From: Datnioides undecimradiatus
Lineage: Eukaryota > Chordata > Actinopteri > Lobotiformes > Datnioididae
DNA: 64,000 nucleotides
Direction: 5' to 3'
Assembly: GCA_008933995.1 (NCBI GenBank)
Contig: WARS01004340.1
Coordinates: 62,001 to 126,000 of the forward strand
Positions 34,835 to 45,400 of this stretch are shown piece after piece (the first letter of the stretch is position 1; each line of letters starts with the position of its first letter). A program made the position numbers and the translations under genes. Below the pieces are notes generated by a model, which was given only the letters and a program-made list of their open reading frames with translations, had not been told where the DNA came from and searched no databases.

Positions 34835-37555
34835 CAGGTACTTTGAGGCTGTGCAGTTGAAGGAGCAGAGACGTCAGCAGCGTCTTCGTGGTCACACCAG
34901 CTATGACGTGGAGAACGGCGAGTTCCTGTGTCCACTGTGCGAGTGTCTGAGTAACACCGTGATCCCTCTGCTGCCACACACACACATACCTGACCGCAGG
35001 TGCATGCACATACACACACACATTTTTGAATACAGGTAAATGCACACAGCTGACACTCTCACTCGTTTCTCTCAGTGTCGATCATCCCAGTCTGGAGGTG
35101 TGGCTTCAAACAACCAATCAGCAGATGGCGGCACTGCGCTGGGCCCACAGGATGCAGTCTGATGGTCAGTTACCTGTCAGTTGTCTTTTAGAGTGTCTCA
35201 TAGTATTGAGCCACAGTATGAGTCTCTATGTCTCAGAAAACAGGCCATAAAAGGGAAACTTTCTCCTCCGCTGTGTGTTTAGTGGGAACGAAGCGAGCTC
35301 CGCGGGCTTCCGGGACATTCGCAAGTGAAGTTACTGTAATAACACCATTTTGGCTGTAAAGCGCCATGTCTCAGCTTTCAGAAACCATTTTTTTCTGATA
35401 GCACCAACCGTGACGTAATCACTGTAATCCAAAGTGCGCTTGTGCAAACGTGTCGCCAGCGACACATTCAGAGTTATAGGGTTAAGTTCTTTGAATGATG
35501 TCATTTCTACTTCTGTGGTTTTAATGGTGGCAGCTGAAGGATCCACTCCACCTGCTCTCACCTCCATGTTCAACTGAATCTGTGTGTGTGTGTCCAGGTG
35601 CAACGGACGGGGTGGAGCCTCCTGTTCCTGAAGGATTCAGAGTCGACTTCACTCCACAGTGAGTCATCAGCCATGCTGTCTCTGCAGTTCTTTAATCACA
35701 TGTATGAACATCTCAACACATGATCAGTCATCATGTGACTGTCCGTCTCTCATTGATTCTGACTGTGAACCTGAATCAGTCTGATGAAACAGATTCTAAT
35801 AACTTTATTGATCACTAATGCTTTGATTAGTAACTCAGCTGTCAGCTTATTGTGTTCACTGATAATGAGCTGAAGGTAAGGTTGTGCAGCCTCATGCACA
35901 TCTGTGAGAACACACCTGGATAGTGTTAATGATGATGCCAGCGCTGATGTCACTGTTTCCACTAGGAGTGTGTTCTCCACCAGCATCAGTGAGATGATCA
36001 CCACCTTCAGCATGTCCACCTACAAGGTGGGACTGAAGGCGAACCCCAATGAGCAGGACCCCAGAGTCCCAGTGCTGATCTGGTCCACCTGCGCCTATAC
36101 TATCCAGAGCATAGGTACACACACAAACCTTCCAGAGCATAGGTACACACACACACACACACACACAGGTCAGAGGTCAAGCTGATGGTGTGTTTCTTTG
36201 CAGAGCGCCTCCTGATGGATGAGGAGAAACCGTTGTTCGGAAGTTTACCTTGTCGTCAGGTAACACACTCGACAACAACACATAGAACAGGTCCAGCCGA
36301 TATGATATGTTGTACCTGATGAAGCACATTCTCTCACCTGTTCACCTTGTGACATGACCTGTTATATCATGACGGCCAATGTGAGGACCAGATGGAAACA
36401 ATCTGCTCTGCACCTGAGTCTTACCTGTAGTTTCTGTGTGTTACAGGACGACTGTCTGAGCTCTCTGACCAGGTTCAGTTCAGCCTGCTGGACTGCAGCT
36501 CCAGTGAAGACAGCACACACACACTTCATCAGATTGTTTGCAGGTACCAAACACACACGCACACACACACACAGTGTGTGTGACTTGCATGTCAGGTCAG
36601 ATGTCAGCCCACCCAGATCCAGGATCAGTCCCAGGTGTCAGCCAGGAAGTCTCTCCTGCCTCTGTCTCCAGGTGTTTGCTGGTGGTGGAGCTGGAGCTGC
36701 TGGGTGTGATTAACAGTAATGAGTCTCTGCTCTGGCTGTAAAGAGCCCTGAGATGAGCTTGTTGTGAACTGACGCTCTATAAATAAAACTGAATTGAACT
36801 GAATGTGTTTTTTGTCTGTGTCTGTTTGTATTAATGTGTGTGTGTGTGTGGTAGCCCTGGTTTCAGACTCGCAGGTTGAAAACACACCGTGTATCCTCGA
36901 TATTGACATGTTTCATCTGTTGGTGAGTTTCATTACTTCATGTCCAGTTTGGCTCCAGTTAACTGTCAGTGTGAATCCAGTTTGACTCCAGTTCACTGTC
37001 AGTGCCTTTCTCTCTGCAGGTTTACAGTGTGTTGTCCTACAGCTCAATTCATAGTTTGGACCAATCAGGACAGAGTGTGATAGACTCGGCCCACCTCCAC
37101 CTACTTCACCTGGTCACTGTGGCTCACCTGGTTCAAATCCTGCTGACCTCCACCACAGGTAACACATACACGCCTAAAGACACTTGCAGGTGTTTGGTGT
37201 CACCTGTCTCACTCGACCTGTCTGTCTGCAGAGGAAGTGTGTATGGATCAGGACAGTGTGGGATCAGAGGAGGAGGAGCTCACCTGTCAGCTGTACAACG
37301 TACTGAGGGAACACCTGGGCAGGTCAGCACACACACACACATGTTTGATGAGTTAGACCCCAGCAGGAAGAAATGTGTACATTTCAGGACAATCGGATTA
37401 AATTAATCAAATTAAACGTGAAAGAAACCAAACTGACGAGTGTTGATGGAAATTATTGATATATGCTATGTTTATTGATCGTACAGGATTAATTCATTTT
37501 AATGAGTGCACACCAACGAACTGATCAATATGGAACAGATTCTGATTTCTGTTGG

Positions 37556-37588
<33 letters not shown>

Positions 37589-39579
37589 ATCAGTGTCTTA
37601 CCAGAGGTGACCTCTGGCTGGCAGCTGTTTCATTGTGTTAAAGCCGGCGTCCTACCGTTCCTCCGAGCCGCCGCCCTCTTCTTCCACTACCTGAACTCTA
37701 CAGCGCCACCTGCCGACCTGCTGGGTAAGTACACACACAACACACACGTCTCCAGTGTTACCATAGTTCAATTCAATTCACTTCAATTCAGTTTTATTTA
37801 TATAGCGCCAATTCACAACCAAAGTCATCTCAGGGCACTTTACAAACAGAGCGGGTCTAGACCACACTCATTACTGTCACACCCAGGAGGTGTTCTCGTC
37901 ACCCAGGAGACAGGAGGGGGGAGAGAGAGAGAGAGACAGGACAGGGGGCAGGTCGGTGGAGCCACAGATCAGATGTTCAGCTCTGGAGCCACAGGTATCT
38001 GTAGAGAGGTACAGAGAGAGAGACCAGAGAGAAACAAGCACAGCACTAGGGGAGAGAGGACACAGAGTTAATGACATGTAGACATGGTTTAAAGATGAGA
38101 GGATGGGTCTGAGGAGAGAGAGAGGAGAGGAGGAGTGTGGAGACCATCATGGGACGTCCCGCAGCAGCCGAGGCCTATAGCAGCATAACAGAGGGATGGC
38201 ATTAAGGAGTAACTGTGACTAACTATGGGTTTAGTTATCATGATAACTAGAACTAGAGCTGTGAGCTTTGTCAGACAGGAAGGTTTTCAGCTTTACTTTA
38301 AAAGTAGAGAGGGTGTCTGCCTCTCGGACCCAAACTGGCAGCTGGTTCCACAGGAGAGGAGGTTGAGAGCTAAAGGCTCGGCCTCTCATTCTACTTTTGG
38401 AAACTCTGGGAACCACAAGCAAACCTGCTCTCTGGGAGTGAAGTGATCTGTTGGGGTAATAAGGAATTAGCATGTCATTGATGTACAGTGGAGCTTGGCC
38501 ATTAAGAGCCTTGTAGGTAAGAAAAAGGACTTTAAAATCTATTTTAAAGACACAGCAAAAACAAATCTCTGTGTTCAAAAGTTGATAAAATGTTGTTTTC
38601 TGTAATAGTAGTGTGTGTCTGTTTGTCTGTCTGTTGTAGTTGCAGGTCCTGGTCAGTGGGAGGCACTGTGCAGCTACCTCAGTCTGCCCTCCAACCTGCT
38701 GCAGCTCCACCACAGTGAACACACACTGCTGAAGCAGCTCATACACAGGTAGCACAGACAGACAGAGACACACACACATACACACACACACGTAACATGC
38801 ACGCACAGGTGTTGATCCTGGAGTCTGTCCACAGGTGGTGTTGTCATCCAGGTGTGAGACAGGTGCTGCAGGGGGGCGGCGTCATCGTCAGGTTCCCCAG
38901 AGAGTCGAACCGACTGATCGACCTGCCAGAGGATTACAGCGTCCTGATCAACCAGGCGTCCAGCTTCACGTCAGTACACATACTGCGCACCGAGAGGTGA
39001 GGTGTGTATGCAGCACTACAATGTGTTGTGTGTTACCTGTACAGGTGTCCGCGGTCAGGAGGAGACAAGTCCCGCGCCCCCACTCTGTGTCTGGTCTGCG
39101 GCTCCATGCTGTGTTCCCAGAGTTACTGCTGTCAGACGGAGGTGGACGGAGAGGATGTAGGTGCCTGCACCGCCCACACCTTCACCTGTGGCGCCGGCCT
39201 TGGCCTCTTCCTCAGGTAACACACCTGGACTCTGCTGCTGCCTGCTCCCGTGTCTTCGTCCTGTCTGTCTGTCCTGTCCTGTTTACTGTCGATTACACAC
39301 CTGGGCACCTGCTCCTCCATTCCCCTGCGCAAGTGCTGCTGAGTCAGGTGTTAGCTGCTCGTTTAGCATTTAGCTAACAGGCTAACAGGGTCATTAACAC
39401 TCCTCACTGAGTGTGTGTGTCTGTGTGTGTGTGTGTCCAGGGTCAGAGAGAGTCAGGTGTTGTTTGTAGCAGGTAAAACAAAGGGCTGTTTCTACCCCCC
39501 ACCGTACCTGGACGACTACGGAGAGACGGACCAGGGCCTCAAGTAGGTGTTCTCACACACACACACTCACACTCGCTCG

Positions 39580-39610
<31 letters not shown>

Positions 39611-39955
39611 GCTCGCGCACACTCACACACGCTCGCGCACACTCACACACGCTCGCACACACTCACACACGCTCGCGCACACACACACACTCACACACGC
39701 TCGCGCACACACACACACTCACACTCACACTCGCTCGCGCACACACACACACTCACTCACACACACTTCATTGTGTATTTGCGTGTGTGTATTGATTGTG
39801 TGTGTCCCTGCAGGCGGGGGAACCCCCTCCACCTTTGTGCTGAGCGTTACAGGAAGATCGAGCGTCTTTGGCGTCAGCACGGCGTTGCTGAGGTCATTGG
39901 TCACGCTCAGGAGGCCAATCAGACACTGGTCGCCATCGACTGGCAGCACCTCTGA
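17992..39955 (+). CDS. ubr2: E3 ubiquitin-protein ligase UBR2 (N-recognin)
   Basis: UBR2 binds N-degrons through its UBR box and ubiquitinates the substrate through a RING-H2 finger. In mammals it also acts in meiosis. I could chain 46 exon positions, from ATG GCG GGG at 17992 to TGA at 39953-39955: exons 1-10 between 17992 and 23637, alternatives 11a/11b at 24341-24439 and 24515-24613, exons 12-27 from 25101 to 29605, exons 28-46 from 33352 to 39955. One alternative in place gives about 1755 residues, the same length as human UBR2. The UBR box is at about 109-175 ([24 protein letters not shown]), the ClpS-like domain at about 235-300, the RING at about 1118-1230 ([23 protein letters not shown]), and the C-terminal UBR-autoinhibitory region ends [18 protein letters not shown], the exon 11a sequence and length favour UBR2 over UBR1. 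L2 LINEs lie antisense in introns 27 and 41, and a Tc1 relic in intron 5. The exon 26 donor is atypical. Confidence 0.95.
18909..18955. repeat. Perfect 19-bp inverted repeat (hairpin) in ubr2 intron 1
   Basis: Arm CATCTCCTCTTCTGATTTG (18909-18927) is matched perfectly by its reverse complement at 18937-18955, with a 9-nt spacer. The RNA would fold into a 19-bp stem on the sense strand. Flanking bases do not extend the pairing. Confidence 0.9.
19085..19490. repeat. Two minisatellites in ubr2 intron 1
   Basis: From about 19088 to 19285 a 35-40-bp unit with CAGAGTTAGC and TGGTGTTAGCAGTG is repeated about five times. From about 19370 to 19490 follows an array of GTACAGTACTA/ACAGTACTACAGTA words, related to the larger array in prph2 intron 2 (52110-53050). 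Confidence 0.75.
19865..20345. repeat. GACAGACAGG minisatellite in ubr2 intron 2
   Basis: A purine-rich array of GAGACAGACAGGGAGACACA and GGCAGA units, near-perfect over the first 120 bp and degenerate later. A mobile-element tail (20172-20213) is embedded in it. Confidence 0.85.
20172..20213 (-). mobile_element. Short LINE-type 3' tail, (GATA)n ACTTTATTAATCCC
   Basis: GATAGATAGATACTTTATTA followed by ATCCCGAGGGAAATTC is the reverse complement of a common fish non-LTR 3' end, with the AATAAAGT and (TATC)n tail on the minus strand. I am not sure which family it belongs to. Confidence 0.55.
21440..21945 (+). mobile_element. Tc1/mariner transposase C-terminal relic in ubr2 intron 5
   Basis: A broken open frame matches the end of Tc1 transposases: [20 protein letters not shown], including the W-SQSPDLxPxE catalytic-region signature, then [12 protein letters not shown] and a GGATSY terminus followed by TAA at about 21725-21727. 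An AT-rich 3' region runs to about 21945. The N-terminal DNA-binding part and the 5' inverted repeat are missing, so it is an immobile fragment. Confidence 0.85.
22566..22835. repeat. Polypyrimidine (TCTC/TCTG)n tract in ubr2 intron 7
   Basis: About 270 bp of TCTCTCTG-type sequence with almost no purines on the + strand, running up to the acceptor of the exon at 22857. It greatly extends that exon's pyrimidine tract. Confidence 0.9.
23090..23262. repeat. GTCTGCTCTGCATCC minisatellite in ubr2 intron 8
   Basis: Imperfect units of about 13-15 bp (GTCTGCTCTGCATCCA-like). The array is open in several frames, giving spurious Cys/Ala/Leu-rich reading frames. Confidence 0.75.
24341..24439 (+). CDS. 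ubr2: ubr2 alternative exon 11a
   Basis: A 99-bp, phase-0 exon with a CTCTCTAG-type acceptor and gtgagt donor. It encodes 33 residues starting [16 protein letters not shown] and ending LFTVPTM, matching the form standard in mammalian UBR2. It is 75 bp upstream of a homologous 99-bp exon, so either can splice from the exon ending at 23637 to the one starting at 25101. Confidence 0.9.
24515..24613 (+). CDS. ubr2: ubr2 alternative exon 11b, tandem duplicate of 11a
   Basis: A 99-bp, phase-0 exon with a GTAG acceptor after a pyrimidine tract and a gtgagt donor. It encodes 33 residues starting [19 protein letters not shown] and ending IFTVPSL. By eye 19 of 33 residues match 11a. Including both would insert 33 extra residues but keep the frame. 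The intervening intron is only 75 bp. Confidence 0.88.
26061..26110 (+). pseudogene. Decayed partial duplicate of the ubr2 exon 16 start
   Basis: TTGATCCTCTGCAG followed by ACCTCCATGTTCTCCT repeats, about 64 bp upstream, the true acceptor and first codons of the exon at 26139-26200. The phase is preserved and LHVLL is still encoded, but a TGA appears a few codons later (about 26107-26109). It is probably a small tandem duplication and may act as a cryptic acceptor. Confidence 0.65.
26997..27440. repeat. CACTACTGATCCA minisatellite in ubr2 intron 18
   Basis: More than 25 tandem units of 11-13 bp (CACTACTGATCCA, with GACA and GATCGA variants) cover about 440 bp and start immediately after the donor of the exon at 26931-26996. 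Confidence 0.9.
28780..29495. repeat. Cluster of TG/CA microsatellites in ubr2 introns 24-26
   Basis: Separate (TG)n tracts at about 28782-28814, 28903-28953, 29266-29284 and 29465-29490 and a (CA)n tract at about 29130-29150 lie in three consecutive short introns. The tracts at 28903-28953 and 29465-29490 run up to the acceptors of the exons at 28956 and 29496. Confidence 0.85.
29669..31255 (-). mobile_element. L2-like LINE, 3' half, antisense in ubr2 intron 27
   Basis: This antisense copy carries the 3' region without the terminal tail, starting just after a run of about nine G. It includes the frame-disrupted C-terminal coding part and RT C-terminal part (about 30778-31255), with [11 protein letters not shown] and [13 protein letters not shown] encoded on the minus strand. 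It ends near 31255, where unrelated sequence begins. Confidence 0.87.
31256..31560 (-). mobile_element. Probable non-autonomous DNA element between two LINE halves
   Basis: About 300 bp unrelated to the LINE separates two antisense LINE parts that overlap in content. Its right end reads ATATGTCCCCTTTAA, i.e. TTAAAGGGGACATAT on the minus strand, a terminus I associate with TTAA-targeting fish elements. The left end shows no matching terminus, so it is truncated or of another kind. Confidence 0.4.
31561..32845 (-). mobile_element. L2-like LINE, 5' half, antisense in ubr2 intron 27
   Basis: The minus-strand open frame 32610-31558 (350 codons) begins in the endonuclease region ([14 protein letters not shown]), jumps by an internal deletion to the pre-RT segment ([15 protein letters not shown]), and runs into RT motifs up to GTALSWFK. 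Further upstream element sequence continues to about 32845. The stretch 31573-31709 duplicates LINE sequence also present at about 31115-31255. Confidence 0.85.
34487..34600. repeat. Short minisatellite in ubr2 intron 31
   Basis: Tandem words ACTGCATGTC and ACTGCATATT/ACTGTGTATT alternate about ten times, a 10-bp basic unit. Confidence 0.75.
34770..34832. repeat. (TG)n microsatellite at the acceptor of ubr2 exon 32
   Basis: About 31 TG dinucleotides end five bases before the AG of the exon starting at 34838 (TTCAG). There is no ordinary pyrimidine tract. Confidence 0.92.
36597..36805 (+). mobile_element. Diverged L2-like 3' tail in ubr2 intron 37
   Basis: Sense-oriented relic recognised by GGGTGTGATTAACAGTAATG, AAGAGCCCTGAGATGAG, CTCTATAAATAAAACTG and two TGAA-type pentamers. 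It is more diverged than the other copies. Confidence 0.6.
37765..38560 (-). mobile_element. L2-like LINE 3' fragment, antisense in ubr2 intron 41
   Basis: TTCAATTCAATTC tail at about 37768, the conserved 3' block, a shortened purine-rich region, and the C-terminal coding segment to about 38550. It fills most of the intron between the exons ending 37724 and starting 38640. Confidence 0.87.
39550..39772. repeat. CACACTCACACACGCTCGCG minisatellite in ubr2 intron 45
   Basis: (CA)n expanded into a higher-order array of about 20 bp with CGCTCGCGCA blocks, occupying most of the intron before the last exon. Confidence 0.85.
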
Positions 39956-41590
39956 TGTTTGGCTCTACCTGCCAACACTCAGCATCGCGACTGGCGATTG
40001 GCTCTTTGTGCCACCTTTTAATAAAAACTCCTTCCTCTCAACCAGTCAGCTTCCTGCAGCCCAGCGCTGAGCTCAGAGCAGTTTTCAGGGATTTTTAATG
40101 GACTTTCGGCTTTTTGGTTTCTGCTTCATGGAGGCTCATGACCTTTGACCTCTGGCCGATCAGAGAGAGGCGATGAAACCATTCTCGCTCACGCCGACAG
40201 GAAGTTAGAGCCGTTTTTAAACCATAGTTTTAGTTTTTCTGCAGGAAAGTGACTCAGTAACCCAAAGTGAAGCCCCGCCCCCTGCTGCCATCACTCACAA
40301 GGTGATTGACAGGTCTCTTCAAGCAGCTTTGATCAGTGAAAACACTGTTTATCTGTATTTAATGAGCTGTTTCTCTTGGCATGATGGGAAAAGGACTCCT
40401 GAGTGGCCCCTCTGATTGGAGATTCACACAGGTTTGTTAGGAACAACCTGCTGCTTTGATTAACCTGCAGTCAAACTGCGACTCCTAGGGTGCACTTCAC
40501 TAACAGCCAATCACAGAGCAGAGAGATGAGTTGTTTACATCAGCTGAGGCTCATTAAAAAACCCAAATGACATCATCAGTTTGTTTTTCATTCAAGAGTC
40601 GACCATCGATCAGTTTATTGATTAAAACAATTGTTTTAACGCTAACGACCGAACTGACACGTTAGAGCAGAAACAATGTTGTGGCCACTTGACTTTGAAG
40701 CGTTTCCATGCCAACAGATTCCCAGAGTTCAGCACGTCACCTGCAGAAACATTCGCAATAGGAATATTAATAATAATCATATGAATGCTCCTCTTTGTGT
40801 CTTATTGATCGGTTTGATGACGACATATCACAGCACATATCAGATTTATTGATTAGGAGTGAGAGCTGACATCAGATCAGATGTTTGCTTCAGTTTTAGT
40901 TTTAACATTTTATTTAAGGACAGCTGTGTGATGTCACTTCCTGTTGAACTAGTCGAATGTTGTTTATGATGTGACAGACGAACAGAAATGAGAACAGACG
41001 GAAACACAAATCTCTTATTTATTTATTTATTAGTTTGATATAAAACCTGATCTTCTGCAAACAAAACGTTTTTCTTGTTTCACAAATTTCATTTTTCAAG
41101 TTTAAATCAAATGAGACTGTTCTCAGCCTCCAGGCACTGACGTGTGTCACAGCCGACTTGTTAATATGTGAATTCTTGTATAAATGAGTCATTGTACAAT
41201 ATTGTATAAGAATAATAAAACCAATAAAAACCTCAAAACACGTCAGATCCACCTGTTCTCCCTGTGTCCTGAGTTGGTGCTGGAGGACATCGTTCGGGCT
41301 CTCTGGAGCCGATTGCAAACAAATGAAAGTAAACGTTGACGCAGAGAAAACAGAAACAGACGTGACGACGATGAAAATAGTTTCCTGTGAATTCATCATC
41401 AATGCTGAAACTACAGGTGAAGAGGTAAATGGGGGTGTGGGGTGTCGGATGATTATGGGGGCACTAGTGAGCAGAGCATGGGTAGCAGGGTTTTTCAGAG
41501 CTCCTCTAGAATCAATATTTTATGTTAAAACAGCTATTTTGAGTAAAGACCTGTCTGGAGGTTGCTGCTGCCATCACAAAGACCAGTAAC
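39956..41590. other. ubr2 3' UTR and spacer
   Basis: Non-coding. An AATAAA at about 40020-40025, 65 bp after the stop, is a good polyadenylation signal; further AATAAA motifs lie near 41214 and 41223. No exons or recognised repeats. Confidence 0.5.
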
Positions 41591-41594
41591 CAAG

Positions 41595-42390
41595 TCTGTA
41601 AGTGTGAAACCAAGACCAAGGAACTAGAGGTTGACTTCAGGAGGACAGGGGCCATAATGGAACCCGTTAAGATCAGGGGGGAGGAGGTTGAAGTAGTGGA
41701 GCACTACAGGTATCTGGGTGTTCACTTGAACAGCAGGCTGGACTGGACTACCAACGCTAATGCTGTGTACAAGAAGGGGATGAGCAGACTCTACTTCCTG
41801 AGGAAGCTCAGATCATTCAACGTCTGCAGCAAGATGTTGGAGGTCTTCTACCAGCCTGTGGTAGCCAGTGTACTCTACTGTGCTGTGGTCTGCTGGGAGC
41901 AGCATCAGTGCCAGGGATGCCAGCAGGATCAACAAACTGATCCGCAAGGGTAGACAGGTTGTGGGACATGATCTGAAGGAGTTTGAGTCAGTGAGGAACA
42001 GGAGGTCACTGAACAAACTGCTCTCCATCCTGGACAATCCATCCCACCCTCCATGACACACTACAGAGACAGCAGAGCTCTTTCTCAAACAGACTGATTC
42101 AGCTCCGCTGTCATAAACAACGGTCAAGTCATTTCTCCCATTTGCTATAAAACTGTACAACAGCTCAACTCTGTGTGGCAGGTGACCACTCGTCTCTGTT
42201 CAATGTGCACCTGCAGTTTGTTTCCACCTGCACATCTTTTCCTCATGCACTTATTCATGTACATATTTTACTTCTATATTCTATGTCTCATTTTGTTTTA
42301 TCTTTTTTGTACTATTTTATGTTATTACTGTTTTTATGTTATTACTGTACTGCAATGACAATGTTCACGGATGTACGGAAAATACTGCAA
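41595..42390 (+). mobile_element. Rex1/jockey-like LINE, C-terminal relic
   Basis: Frames with VEHYRYLGVHLNSRLDW, KKGMSRLYFLRKLRSF and then, after a frameshift, ASRINKLIRKGRQVVG and LNKLLSILDNPSHP match the region after the RT core of a fish non-LTR element, probably Rex1/Babar type. The RT core is missing. The family call is from memory of the motif pattern. Confidence 0.65.
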
Positions 42391-42419
42391 GGATGAAGGG
42401 GAGTCTGCTACAGCCTACT

Positions 42420-45400
42420 CTATGCAGCCAGACTACGCAGCTCATATCAGGATGAGGACAAGGGATTTCTTGGTTTAAGGACGGCCGTGGACTATGTCCA
42501 GAAGACAGCTGTCCCATCTATAGAGCTCGGAAACTAATGTATCCTCACATATGAAGATAACAGAACTCAGGTTTATGATGAAGGACCCTGTTTACTGTTT
42601 ACATTGTTAGTTTAGTTTATGTTTCTGCTACCACTATCCAGTGGAGTAAATTGAATGTAGTTTAGTCTGTTGTTTGGATGGCTACTTAAATATGTGAAGC
42701 TGTTTAATCTTTATTCTTTATTTATGTACAATTAGCCTGGGGAGCTAACACTTGATAATCTCCTTTTTACCCAGCTCACCTTACACAGTCAAATACATCA
42801 CAGTGCATTTAGCTGCTCTATGCTTAGCAGCTGGGGACTGGATCCCTCAGTAGAACTACAGCTACAAATGGATCGGCAACCTCTCTCAAAAACTCCATTA
42901 TCAAAAATTAGTAAGCTGCTCAAACATCTCACTGTAGAATCAGACCTTATAGATACACAGAGAAGCAAGTTCCCAAGAACCAGAGACTTCACTTTCTCTT
43001 CAAGCAGACACGCATCTTATTCAAGGATTTACTATTTTACTCCTAAAGTGGAGTTGCATCGGATAGTGGATACTGAGATACTACCTGTTACCCTCTCAGA
43101 TCATGCGTCTTTTGTATTAAAGTGGGGAACAGGTCAAAGACCAGTCTCCAACAGTGGAGACTCAGTGTATCCCTTCAGAACGATATGGACTTTGGTTCCT
43201 TCATCAGAGCAGAACTAAAGGCATATTTAGATAATGATGCTTCTTCTGAAACATCACCTTTAATATCATGGGACCGTGCCAAGGCAGACATCAGAGGCCG
43301 CAGACATCAGAGACCGCATAATCTGGAGGAACTGGAGGACAAAGTAAAAGAGTCAGAATACAAACACAAACAAACCTAAATGCCACTCGTAGAAAGCTTA
43401 ATATCAATTGAGGAAACCTTAAGATTTACCAAACAGAGATACTATGAATATGGTAGTAGACCAGGCAGATTACCAGTAGGATTCTATAAAGCATTCAGAA
43501 ACTTGATGCCCCCCCTACTATTAAAAGCATACCCTTATGCATTAGAATCAAAAGTTATTGTGCCATCTCGAACAGAAGCAAATATAGAGATCCATGTGTG
43601 TCAACTGCAGCAGCCCCTGAAATGTCTGCAGGCCCTGATTTATCTCTAGACCATTTCTCTCCTATAGATCTCACTGAACTGTCCACAACAATCATAAGAT
43701 CCAAACCCTCAACCTGTCTTTTGGACCCCATCCCAACTCGTCTTCTCAAAGATGTTTTGCCCCTGATTGGCACTTTTATATTAGACCAGATCAATTTGTC
43801 ATTACTAACAGGTTATGTTCCACAGGCTTTTAAGGTTGCTGTCATCAAACCTTTACTCAAAAAGCCTTCTCTTGACCCTGGTGTTTTAGCGCACTACAGA
43901 CCAATATCCAACCTCCCCTTTATTTCTAAAATCCTTGAAAAGGCCATGGCTGATCAGTTATGTGATCACCTGCAGAGGAGCAGTTTATTTGAAGCATTTC
44001 AGTCAGGATTTAGAATAAATCACAGCACAGAAACAGCATTGGTTAACATTAGCAACGACCTCCTAATAGCATCTGACAATGGCCTCGTCTCTTTACTTGT
44101 CCTGCTAGACCTCAGTGCTGCATTTGACACCATTGATCACAATATCCTACTACTGAGACTAGAACATGTCATTGGCATTAAAGGAACAGCACTAAGCTGG
44201 TTTAAATCTTATCTATCCGACAGATTCCAGTTTGTCCATGTAAATAACGACTCGTCCGTGCACACTGTTCTCCTCGTCCGTGCTCCTGTGGAACCTGCTG
44301 CCAGTCTGGGTCCGAGAGGCAGACACCCTCTCTACTTTTAAAGTAAAGCTTAAAACCTTCTTGTTCGACAAAGCTTACAGCTAGCTCTAGTTACCATGTG
44401 AACTACACCGATGGTCTAAACTACCCCTACATGCCATCCCTTAGTTATGCTGCTATAGGCCGAGGCTGCTGGGGGACATCCCATGATCGTCTCCACACTC
44501 CTCCTCTTCCCTCTCTCTCTGCAAATTCATTTTAACCATCACAGATTAACCATTAACACTGTGTCCTCTCTCCCCTAGTGCCGTGCTTGTTTCTCTCTGG
44601 TCTCTCTCTCTATACCTCTCTACAGATACCTGTGTCTCCACCGACCTGCCCCGTGTCCTCTGCTGTCATTTGCTGTCATTATTCTCTCTCTCTCTCGCCC
44701 CTCCTGTCTCTCTCTATCTCTCTCTCTTTCCCCCCAACCAGTCAAGGCAGATGGCCGTCCACCTAGAGCCAGGATCTGCCCAAGGTTTCTGCCTGTTAAA
44801 AGGAAGTTTTTCCTTGCCACTGTTGCCAAGTGCTTGCTCATGGTGGAACTGTTGGGTGTAATTAACAGTAATGAGTGTGGTCTAGACCTGCTCTGTTTGT
44901 AAAGTGCCCTGAGATGACTTTTGTTGTGAATTGGCGCTATATAAATAAAATTGAATTGAATTGAATTGAATATAGTGGGGATACATAAAGAGGGCAAAGA
45001 CCCTGCTGAGTGCCATTCATACCGGCCAATATCATTGTTGAATGAAGATCTATGTATACTGACAGCAATCCTGGCTCGATGAGTTAATCACATAATTACT
45101 GAAATGATCCATCCTGAGCAGGCAGAATTCACTGCAGGAAGACATTATGGCGATAACTTCTAAATATTAGAACCCGTCAAAAGCAAAGAGTTCAGAGTCG
45201 GTCATTCTCTCCCTGAATGCCCAGAAGGCATTTGATCGGGTATCATTGCAACACTTATTCCAAACATTAAAATGATTTAGATTCAGCCCTAACTTCATAA
45301 GTTGGATTCAAACACTTTATTCTTCTCCCCAGGCTGCTGTCAGAGTCAACAGTTACAGATCAGGGAGCTTTACACTGGAATGTGGCTGCAGACAAGGCTG

